Source of the DNA: Flavobacterium wongokense
Lineage (GTDB): Bacteria > Bacteroidota > Bacteroidia > Flavobacteriales > Flavobacteriaceae
DNA: 64,000 nt
Direction of reading: 5' to 3'
Assembly (NCBI RefSeq): GCF_021608265.1
Contig: NZ_JAKIHP010000001.1
Coordinates: forward strand, 496,001-560,000
Of the stretch, positions 27,056-34,531 are shown in pieces; within the stretch, counting starts at the first letter, position 1; each line of letters starts with the position of its first letter. The translations under genes were made by a program, and so were the position numbers. The notes under the pieces were generated by a model. It saw only the letters and a program-made list of their open reading frames with translations. It was not told the DNA's origin and did no database searches.

Positions 27056-29179
27056 ATGAAAATGAAAAACTTACTCCCGATTATATTCCTCTTTTTAGCT
27101 GTGTTTTCGAACGCACAGGTTTCCCAAAAAACAACCGAACGTTTTCCCGTTTTCCCTTCCTGTGAAGGTTTGGAATTCCAGGCTTTGGAAACCTGTTTTA
27201 ACAACCATGTGCAGGATTTTGTATACAACAATTTCAAGGTGCCTGACAATTTGAAGCAAAAAGATTTTAAAGGAAACATCATCGTGCTTTTTGAAGTGAG
27301 CGATAACGGAAGTTTTAAGGTAATTTATGTCGATGCCGTTGATGAGTCTTTGGTTGCAGAAAGCAAAAGGGTGTTTGAAAAAATGCCAAAGATAAAACCC
27401 GCAACCTATAACGGGATTCCAACCTATACCAAATACACCATCAAAATCGGAATTCCGCTGAAAAGCGTTGCCGAAATGCAGGCCGAAAAAGAAGCCAAGG
27501 CTTTGGCCGAAAAAAAATCGGATATCTATAAACCGAATGAAAAACACCTGACCGAACTGGACAGCATGAAGTTCAAAAAGTTTGAAAATCCACAATACGA
27601 AAGCCACATCAACATTCCGTTTTCGCATAGCTATTATTCGCAGTTTGATGCGCAGCTGAACCAGATTGGCGCCAATAACCATACAGCATCCAAACCCTAT
27701 CCTTATGCCGAAGTCAACAAATATTACAACCTGAAGGAAGCCAACCAGGCGATTGCCAAAAACAAAACCGAATGGTGGGGAAGGAAATTGTGGAACGAGA
27801 ATTTTGTCGAAATCCAGGGCGAGGATTATTGGTTTACCCTCAACCCTATTTTTGATGTGCAGTTTGGAAAAAGCGACCCGAGTGTTTCGAGTTATACTTA
27901 CATCAATACCCGAGGATTGCAGTTTAACGGTGGTTTGGGCAAAGGCCTGAATTTTACAACGACTATTTACGAAAGCCAGGGAAGGTTTGCGGATTATTTC
28001 AACAGTTATGCCGAATCGATTAAGCCTGATGGAGGAAACCCTGCGATTATTCCGGGAATCGGAATTGCAAAGGAGTTCAAATCGGATGCTTATGATTTTC
28101 CAATGGCTGAAGCCAATTTGTCGTATACGCCAAGCAAGTTCATCAACCTGAATCTGGGTTATGGCAAAAACTTTATTGGGGATGGTTACCGTTCGCTGTT
28201 GTTGGGAGATGGTGCCAGCCCGTATCCTTATTTCAAACTGAACACTACTTTTTGGAAAATAAAATACACCAACATTTACACCTGGCTTAAAGATGTTCGC
28301 CCTGAAGTTACTGAAGACCGAACTTACGCAACCAAATTTGCAGCCAGCCATTACCTGAGTTTGAACCTTTCAAACCGTTGGAATATTGGAATGTTTGAGT
28401 CGGTGGTGTGGACCAATAAGAACAACCGTGGTTTTGACATGAGTTTTGTAAACCCAATCATTTTCTATCGTACAGTAGAGTTTTCTTCTTCGGCGCGAAG
28501 CGGGAATGCCTTATTGGGATTGACCTCGAAATACAAAATCAGCAACCAGGTAAATGTTTACGGACAGTTTTTGCTTGACGAATTTTCGTTAAATGACATG
28601 AAAGCGGGCAACAAAAGCTGGAAAAACAAATACGGTTACCAGTTGGGCGCCAAATATTACAACGCCTTCAACATCAAAAACCTCTTGCTTCAGGTGGAAT
28701 ACAACCATGTGCGTCCTTATGTGTATGCGCACAGCGAAGCGATTACCAACTACGGGCACAACAACCAGAGCTTAGGCCACCAATGGGGCGGAAATTTCAA
28801 GGAATTCATTGCGATTGCGCGTTATCATAAAGGACGTTATTTTGCCGATGCCAAAGTTACTTTTGGGGAACGCGGACTGGACTATAACACTGCCGACAAC
28901 AACTTCAACTACGGAAGCAATATTTATTTGAGCTATAACGAAAATCGTCCTTACGACACCGGAGTTAATATTGGGCAGGGAAATAAAACCAGCATCTTCA
29001 TTGCCGATCTGCAGGCTGGTTATCTGATTAATCCTTCAACCAATATGAAACTGTTTGGAAGTTTTATTTATCGAAACTTCAGTCCAACCACCGAAACTGA
29101 AACTGCCATTAAGGAAAGTACCACTTGGTTTTCTGTTGGGTTGAGATGTGATATCTTTAACTGGTATTTTGATTATTAG
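27056..29179 (+). CDS. remB: RemB-like gliding motility protein with TonB C-terminal-like and beta-barrel regions
   Basis: The 707-residue product has a signal peptide (MKMKNLLPIIFLFLAVFSNAQ). A TonB C-terminal-like domain spans about residues 65-140 (KGNIIVLFEVSDNGSFKVIYV ... IPTYTKYTIKIGIPL). A charged linker (AEMQAEKEAKALAEKK) leads to a long region of alternating aromatic strands ending in SVGLRCDIFNWYFDY, as in an outer-membrane barrel. The architecture and the position just downstream of sprA-gcvH-vanZ match RemB of Flavobacterium johnsoniae, a gliding-associated protein; this rests on recall of that locus, not a search. If the assignment is wrong, it is a TonB-domain outer-membrane protein of unknown role. 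A second ATG at 27062 is an equally possible start. Confidence 0.72.
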   Translation: MKMKNLLPIIFLFLAVFSNAQVSQKTTERFPVFPSCEGLEFQALETCFNNHVQDFVYNNFKVPDNLKQKDFKGNIIVLFEVSDNGSFKVIYVDAVDESLVAESKRVFEKMPKIKPATYNGIPTYTKYTIKIGIPLKSVAEMQAEKEAKALAEKKSDIYKPNEKHLTELDSMKFKKFENPQYESHINIPFSHSYYSQFDAQLNQIGANNHTASKPYPYAEVNKYYNLKEANQAIAKNKTEWWGRKLWNENFVEIQGEDYWFTLNPIFDVQFGKSDPSVSSYTYINTRGLQFNGGLGKGLNFTTTIYESQGRFADYFNSYAESIKPDGGNPAIIPGIGIAKEFKSDAYDFPMAEANLSYTPSKFINLNLGYGKNFIGDGYRSLLLGDGASPYPYFKLNTTFWKIKYTNIYTWLKDVRPEVTEDRTYATKFAASHYLSLNLSNRWNIGMFESVVWTNKNNRGFDMSFVNPIIFYRTVEFSSSARSGNALLGLTSKYKISNQVNVYGQFLLDEFSLNDMKAGNKSWKNKYGYQLGAKYYNAFNIKNLLLQVEYNHVRPYVYAHSEAITNYGHNNQSLGHQWGGNFKEFIAIARYHKGRYFADAKVTFGERGLDYNTADNNFNYGSNIYLSYNENRPYDTGVNIGQGNKTSIFIADLQAGYLINPSTNMKLFGSFIYRNFSPTTETETAIKESTTWFSVGLRCDIFNWYFDY

Positions 29180-29198
29180 AAAGTAAGTGAATTGCTTT

Positions 29199-29330
29199 TG
29201 ATAGCCCCGACAGAAGCAGGCTACCCTGCCTGCCGGCAGGCGGGCATGTAGCGCGAATGGCGGGAGCATTAGTGAAAAGAAATACAAACGTCCGCTCCTA
29301 AAAATAGATTCCCGCCTTCGCGGGAATGAC
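29199..29330. repeat. GC-rich dispersed-repeat-like element with palindromes, acting as bidirectional terminator
   Basis: Between convergent remB and the GHMP kinase lies a GC-rich block unlike its surroundings. It contains a 14-base perfect palindrome GCCTGCCGGCAGGC (29228-29241) and the hairpin ATTCCCGC-CTTC-GCGGGAAT (29308-29327). Its text (starting at GATAGCCCCGA and including CTCCTAAAAA) resembles small repeats scattered in Flavobacterium genomes, from memory. The last hairpin probably also ends transcription. Confidence 0.6.
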
Positions 29331-29336
29331 AAAAGA

Positions 29337-30248
29337 TTACAATATCATCTCCCCATAAGGCACCACAACCTCAAAGCCTTTGCTTTTAAAATAAGCTGTT
29401 GGGTTTTCCTTTGAAATACTCATAACAAAATCGCCGCCCCAGGCACCAAGGCTTTTGATGACGCCGTTAAAATCGGGGAATAGTGCTTCCCTAACTGTGG
29501 ATACTTCGAGGACGTTGCTCATTTCGATTTCGTGGTTTTGTAGTGCTATGGCAAATTCCTTTGCGGTTTTGGCTGCAATTACTTTTTCGGTAATGGCGTT
29601 TATTTTGGCGATGCTTTTATCGATATTTCCTTCCCTGCCATAATACGCCGCAATTGCTGCTTTACTGTTTTGCTTTTTGTTTAGGTAGACAAAGAAAATC
29701 TTGTCGGTATAATCGGGATTGAAGTGGATGCATTCCACAATCGGTTTTTCATTCACCAATTGATAGAGGATTGCCGAATTATTCTGCGCACAGGCGATGT
29801 CGTAACCGCTGCCACCAAAACTGGTTTTCAATAATTCGAAAGCATCAATTTTGAGCCATTGCGCAATGTTGTTGATGAGTGTAGACGATGTCCCCAAACC
29901 CCAGAATTTAGGAAATGTCAGTTCGGTTTTGATGCTGTAGCCTTTTGATTTTGTAATAAAATCGGGATTCATCCGATACGCTTCGTGCAGGATTTCGATT
30001 AAGGTGTTCCTGATGTTTTTGGCATTGTCAAAACGTTCCTTTCGGATAATGGATGCAAACGGAATGTTGTCTTCAAACCAAATGCTGCCATCGCTGTCGA
30101 AGCTTTTCCAATGGATGATTTCCCCTTCAGCTTCTTCGATGGTTAGGTTTTGCCCAAATTTTGTAGGCAGTGCAAAGGCTTTGGCGCCGTCAAGCACCAA
30201 ATATTCCCCAGTGATTAGGAGCTTGCCGTTGCTGTAAAAAGTGCTCAC
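29337..30248 (-). CDS. GYDIA-family GHMP kinase (mevalonate pathway-associated)
   Basis: This 303-residue GHMP-superfamily kinase begins FYSNGKLLITGEYLVLDGAKA, the substrate-binding start of mevalonate and phosphomevalonate kinases. It has the ATP-binding motif FWGLGTSSTLINN and the diagnostic GGSGYDIACA that names the Bacteroidota GYDIA family. A late Gly-rich loop (LGAWGGDFVMS) is the third GHMP motif. The start codon is GTG at 30248 and overlaps the stop of HMG-CoA reductase (GTGA), so translation is coupled. That pairing strongly suggests a kinase of isoprenoid precursor synthesis; which step it serves (mevalonate or phosphomevalonate) is not settled by sequence. Confidence 0.88.
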   Translation of the reverse strand: MSTFYSNGKLLITGEYLVLDGAKAFALPTKFGQNLTIEEAEGEIIHWKSFDSDGSIWFEDNIPFASIIRKERFDNAKNIRNTLIEILHEAYRMNPDFITKSKGYSIKTELTFPKFWGLGTSSTLINNIAQWLKIDAFELLKTSFGGSGYDIACAQNNSAILYQLVNEKPIVECIHFNPDYTDKIFFVYLNKKQNSKAAIAAYYGREGNIDKSIAKINAITEKVIAAKTAKEFAIALQNHEIEMSNVLEVSTVREALFPDFNGVIKSLGAWGGDFVMSISKENPTAYFKSKGFEVVVPYGEMIL

Positions 30249-31564
30249 GGTTTTCTTAAATTTTCAATGAATGAAACGACCGCCGAGTGTGAAATCGTAT
30301 TATTTTCAAAATGGGTTTTGATCATTTTGCGCTCTTCGGCATTGGTTTGGTATTGGTTAAGGATGTTGTTGATGTGCATTTTCATGTGTCCTTCCTGGAT
30401 TCCGGTTGTGGTCAACGAGCGCAAGGCGGCAAAATTCTGCGCCAAACCGGTTACTGCAACAATCTGCATCAATTCCTGTGCAGAAGGTTTCCCCAAAATT
30501 TCCAAAGCGGTTTTTACCAAAGGATGCAACGAAGTCAATCCGCCAACAGTCCCCAAAGCCAATGGGATTTCCATCCAAAAGCTAAAGATTCCGTTTTCGA
30601 TTTTGGCATGCGACAAACTCGAATATTTCCCCGAACGCGAAGCATAGGCATGCACTCCGGCTTCAACCGCACGGAAATCGTTTCCTGTTGCCAGAATTAC
30701 TGCGTCAACTCCATTCATGATTCCTTTGTTGTGTGTCACCGCGCGGAAAGGCTCAACTTCGGCGATGTTTACAGCCTGGACGATTTTCTCGGCAAACAAT
30801 TGCGGGTTTTCTATTTTCTTTTCGGCCAGTTCTTCTACCCTGCACGAAACTTCGGCACGGACTACACAATTCGGAACATAATTCGAAAGGATGCTCATCA
30901 CAATCGTAATCTCCTTTTCAGCTTCATTAAAATCGGCGTGGTTTTGGGCTTCCTGCTTTAGTGTTTTTGCCAATTGCTCGAGGCACGAATTGATAAAGTT
31001 GGCACCCATGCTGTCCTTGGTTTCAAAAGTCGCATGCAGTTGAAAGTAGTGTTCCAATTCGCCTGTTTTATTCCGAAGTTCCAACGAAGTGATTCCGCCG
31101 CCACGCTTTTGCATGTTGGCAGTAATGCTTTCTGTGGAAGCAATTAAAGTTTGTTTTACTGCATCAAAAAAACGCTGCAGTTTCACCGAATCGCCATTAA
31201 ACAGGAAATGTACCTGCCCTATTTTTTCGGTGTTTAGAACCGTTGCCTTAAACCCGCCACGGGTTGCCCAGAATTTTGCCGATTTTGCAGCCGCAGCCAC
31301 CACCGAACTTTCCTCAATTACCATGGGTACCGAGTAGTATTTGCCGTTGATTAGGAAGTTGGGCGCAATTCCCATCGGAAGATAGAAATTGGTTATCGTG
31401 TTTTCTATAAACTCATCGTGAAGCTGCTGGAGTTTGACATCACTGTTCCAATATTGCTTAATGGTCGCAACGGCTTCAGCTGGCTTGGCGAAGTATTCGT
31501 TTGCAATCCAGTTGATTTTTTCTTCTTTGGTTAGTTTTGAAAATCCTGCAACGGAGTTATTCAT
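30245..31564 (-). CDS. Hydroxymethylglutaryl-CoA reductase (class II)
   Basis: This 439-residue enzyme reduces HMG-CoA to mevalonate, the committed step of the mevalonate route to isoprenoids. Class II features are ENTITNFYLPMGIAPNF near residue 55, the catalytic stretch GIMNGVDAVILATGNDFRAVEAG around 280-300, and LALGTVGGLTSLHPLV. A His near the C-terminus of the catalytic core (EGHMKMHINNIL) is the usual proton donor. Class II enzymes can run in either direction, and automatic annotation often labels them degradative. In flavobacteria, with the GHMP kinase directly coupled downstream, a biosynthetic role is more likely. Confidence 0.93.
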   Translation of the reverse strand: MNNSVAGFSKLTKEEKINWIANEYFAKPAEAVATIKQYWNSDVKLQQLHDEFIENTITNFYLPMGIAPNFLINGKYYSVPMVIEESSVVAAAAKSAKFWATRGGFKATVLNTEKIGQVHFLFNGDSVKLQRFFDAVKQTLIASTESITANMQKRGGGITSLELRNKTGELEHYFQLHATFETKDSMGANFINSCLEQLAKTLKQEAQNHADFNEAEKEITIVMSILSNYVPNCVVRAEVSCRVEELAEKKIENPQLFAEKIVQAVNIAEVEPFRAVTHNKGIMNGVDAVILATGNDFRAVEAGVHAYASRSGKYSSLSHAKIENGIFSFWMEIPLALGTVGGLTSLHPLVKTALEILGKPSAQELMQIVAVTGLAQNFAALRSLTTTGIQEGHMKMHINNILNQYQTNAEERKMIKTHFENNTISHSAVVSFIENLRKP

Positions 31565-31590
31565 GGTTAATAGTCTGTGTTTAGGAATAG

Positions 31591-31598
31591 CAAAGATA
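31591..31598 (-). promoter_or_regulatory. -7 promoter element of HMG-CoA reductase
   Basis: The minus strand reads TATCTTTG, an exact TAnnTTTG match, 26 bases before the ATG at 31564. It suggests transcription independent of the AsmA-like gene upstream. Confidence 0.6.
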
Positions 31599-31620
31599 AG
31601 CTTTACTTACTTTTCTGAAA

Positions 31621-34404
31621 CTATTTTATTATCGGATCCGAAGGTCCATCCGGAGTCGGTTCCTGGCCTTCCTCATACTCCACTTCCTTCAAATCGGCGG
31701 TTTCCCTTCCGAGGCTTACCTTAGGATTGTCCTTGGTTCCGGTGATTTTCAATGGAATTCCGATGATGCCCAATGGTGGCAATCCGAGTCGCATCTTGAT
31801 ATTCAAATCGCCGTCAAAGCTGGTCTGACCTTCAATCCGCGGACGGAAACCGGCAACCTTAAACTTAAAGCGTTCGATATTGATGATGTTATTTTTGATA
31901 TGGGTCGTGATATCCACTTTGGTCACATCCGGATCGTTGAGCGCGCCTTTTCCTGTTTTTTGACTTACAGCGCCAAACATTTTAAACCCTTTCATTTTTA
32001 CCTTTTTCACCGAAAGCGTTCCGCCACCAACAAGTGATGGATAAATAGGCTGCATATTGCCATTTAATTTTCCGGCCACCTTATAATTTAGCGAAATGAT
32101 TCCTTCGGCATTTTCGGCGGCTGAAGCCATTTCACGGAACAGTTTTACTTCTTTGTAAGCGCGTTTGACATCAAAATCCTTTGCGTTGATCTTGAAATCG
32201 AAATTAGCCAGCTTCGGAGTTTCGCTTGCATAAACCACATCTGTTTTCACATTGCAGCCAATGATGTCCACGCTGCTGTTTTTAAGCATCAGTTTTCCTT
32301 CGCTGATCAGCATGCTTCCGTCTAATTTTTCCAAAATCAGGTCTTCAAAATTGATTTTACCTGCCGTGGCGTCAAATTGTATGTCGAGATTTGGCGGAAC
32401 GACCACCACTCCGGATTCAACCGGAGGTTTTGTTTCGGATGTTGTTGATTCTTGTGTTTTCTCTGCATCTGCATTCGACATAAATTCATCAACATTGATG
32501 TAATCCGACTTAAGGTTGAAATTTCCTTTTAAAACCGCTTTATTGGTCAACACATAGTCAATGACATTCTGCAGGTAACCCGACATTTTAAAATCGGATT
32601 GGCCGTAAGTTGCCGAGAAGAAATGGAAATTCATTTTATCCTGGTTGAAAATGAATGTCCCTTGATTGATTACAAAAGGTTTTGGCAGATATTCTGAAGT
32701 TGCCCTGATGTTGCGCAATCGCAAAGTCCCGCTGTTTTCGAGATTTTTGTAATTGCCATTCATCGCATCCTGTTGGGAACCCTTAAACGCAACATCGGCA
32801 TAGACGTAACCATCCAAATCGAGTCCTTTTCGGGAGAAAACTTTGTAGATTCGTGCCAAATTCAATTCGCCTTTGGCTTTGATATCATAATTGATGTTCT
32901 CGAAATTACTCAGGTTTGCCTTGACATAGATTGGTTTTTCCTCAAAATCGAAGGAAGCCTTATGGATATTTACCGCCAAATCCTTTAGCGTTCCTTTGCT
33001 GTCTGTAATTGTTGCGAGGACGTTAATATCCTTTATCGGATTTGGATAATAAATGCTTTTTACATAACCCGTGATTAGCGAAAGCTTACCATTAGTTACC
33101 GGAATCCTGCTGTTCTTTTTGTCATAAACGCCATTCGATTTGATGTCCATTTCGAGTACACCACGCAAATCCATATTCTGCAATCCCAATGCTTCATCCA
33201 TTTTTTTCAGGTTGATTTTGGATGCAATCCTGGCGTTGATTATGGGTTTGGACAAACCTCGGGTTTTGACAATTGCCTTGAAATAATCCTTATCGACATT
33301 AAAGAAAATCGAATCAAGGTTTACCTGTAACTTTTCCACGTCAAGCGAAGGCAGTTTGGTATCAAAATTCAGGAAAATATTCGAAGCCGGAAATGGCGCG
33401 TCATTATAATTGATAAAACCGTCACGGATTTTCATATTGAAAGCCAAATCGGGTTTGAGGTTTTTGGAAGCGACGTATTTTCCTTTGAGTGTCAACAGCA
33501 AATCGGTACTTCCCTTCACTTTAGCCTTGTCGAGCCACGTTACATAATGAGGCGGCATTGCGGTGAAAAAATCATTCAGTTTGCTTCCCTCGGATTTGAT
33601 TTTGAAATCCATATCATAACCATTGCTCAGGAAGTCGAACCTTCCTTTGAATTCAACCGGAAGCTTGTTGATTTTCAGATTGTTCTGTTCAAAAACAAAT
33701 GCCAACGAGTTGGTGTTGATTTTAGTAATCAGATCGGCATTGACTTTTTTGTTTTTCAGGTATTGTTCGCCATCATAGGAAAAATCGAAATCCTCAATAT
33801 CGGCTTCGGTATATAAATCGAAAATCGCCTTATCCAAATCGCCATTACCCACATAATTAAAGCCATTGGCATCGATGAGGATTTTGGTGGATTTGTCATC
33901 ATAAATGATATGCGTGTTTTCGATGGCAATTTTTTCGAGTTTTAAGGACGAATCGGAAGATTTCGTATCGGTAGCCTTTTCATCGGAATTGTACACATTG
34001 TAATTGGCTTCGCCTTTGGCATTGACCTTTACATTGACCAAAGCATCCGAAACATAAATCTTATCAATGTTGACTTTTTTGTCAAACAATAAGGACTTCA
34101 CATTAATCCCGAATGCTACTTCATTGGCAGAAAGCAGGGTTTCCTTTTGGAATGGTGCTGAGCCTTTTAGCGAAAAATCGGTAAGCGTTAAAGTCAGTGA
34201 CGGGAAATGATTGAAGAACGAAAGATTGGCTTCCTTGAAATCGAGTTCGCCGTTTAGTTTCTGGTTGGCGAATGATTTTACTTCTTCGGCAATCCTGCCG
34301 GGAAAAAGTATTGGAATCAAAAACAACAACAACAAAATAGAACCAATGGTAATACCAGTGATTTTTAGGATTTTGACAACTATTGATTTTGATGGTTTTT
34401 TCAT
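31621..34404 (-). CDS. AsmA-like C-terminal region protein
   Basis: This 927-residue envelope protein has an N-terminal membrane anchor (IVVKILKITGITIGSILLLLFLIPILF) and a long periplasmic beta-rich part. The opening segment after the anchor (LDFKEANLSFFNHFPSLTLTLTDFSL) parallels the AsmA protein at 13112-15730. The C-terminal AsmA_2-like region includes KVAGKLNGNMQPIYPSL and RFKFKVAGFRPRIEGQTSFDG. The end is acidic and Pro-rich (EGQEPTPDGPSDP), whereas the other copy ends basic. Such proteins are linked to lipid transfer and outer-membrane integrity. It lies upstream of HMG-CoA reductase on the same strand, with no evident functional link. Confidence 0.87.
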   Translation of the reverse strand: MKKPSKSIVVKILKITGITIGSILLLLFLIPILFPGRIAEEVKSFANQKLNGELDFKEANLSFFNHFPSLTLTLTDFSLKGSAPFQKETLLSANEVAFGINVKSLLFDKKVNIDKIYVSDALVNVKVNAKGEANYNVYNSDEKATDTKSSDSSLKLEKIAIENTHIIYDDKSTKILIDANGFNYVGNGDLDKAIFDLYTEADIEDFDFSYDGEQYLKNKKVNADLITKINTNSLAFVFEQNNLKINKLPVEFKGRFDFLSNGYDMDFKIKSEGSKLNDFFTAMPPHYVTWLDKAKVKGSTDLLLTLKGKYVASKNLKPDLAFNMKIRDGFINYNDAPFPASNIFLNFDTKLPSLDVEKLQVNLDSIFFNVDKDYFKAIVKTRGLSKPIINARIASKINLKKMDEALGLQNMDLRGVLEMDIKSNGVYDKKNSRIPVTNGKLSLITGYVKSIYYPNPIKDINVLATITDSKGTLKDLAVNIHKASFDFEEKPIYVKANLSNFENINYDIKAKGELNLARIYKVFSRKGLDLDGYVYADVAFKGSQQDAMNGNYKNLENSGTLRLRNIRATSEYLPKPFVINQGTFIFNQDKMNFHFFSATYGQSDFKMSGYLQNVIDYVLTNKAVLKGNFNLKSDYINVDEFMSNADAEKTQESTTSETKPPVESGVVVVPPNLDIQFDATAGKINFEDLILEKLDGSMLISEGKLMLKNSSVDIIGCNVKTDVVYASETPKLANFDFKINAKDFDVKRAYKEVKLFREMASAAENAEGIISLNYKVAGKLNGNMQPIYPSLVGGGTLSVKKVKMKGFKMFGAVSQKTGKGALNDPDVTKVDITTHIKNNIINIERFKFKVAGFRPRIEGQTSFDGDLNIKMRLGLPPLGIIGIPLKITGTKDNPKVSLGRETADLKEVEYEEGQEPTPDGPSDPIIK

Positions 34405-34408
34405 AGGG

Positions 34409-34416
34409 CAAAAATA
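34409..34416 (-). promoter_or_regulatory. -7 promoter element of the second AsmA-like gene
   Basis: The minus strand reads TATTTTTG, which matches TAnnTTTG. It is only 4 bases before the ATG at 34404, so the transcript would have almost no leader; treat as tentative. Confidence 0.35.
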
Positions 34417-34468
34417 ACAAGCTTATTCATACTAAAAAAAAATATGGTAACTATTTTACCAAAAACAA

Positions 34469-34497
34469 AAAAGCCACGTATTGAAAACGTGGCTTTT
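34469..34497 (-). terminator. Terminator of the alpha-amylase gene
   Basis: AAAAGCCACGT and ACGTGGCTTTT form an 11-bp stem. On the minus strand the stem is followed by a T-rich tract. It lies 34 bases beyond the amylase stop codon. Confidence 0.85.
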
Positions 34498-34531
34498 AAG
34501 CAAACTTAAATTATTATAACTAACTCTAACC

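Noticed and set aside
27095-28351. 418-residue open frame on the minus strand across remB
   Set aside because: It lies wholly inside a well-supported gene, has no recognisable domains and has a Phe/Val/Arg-rich composition typical of reverse-frame translation.
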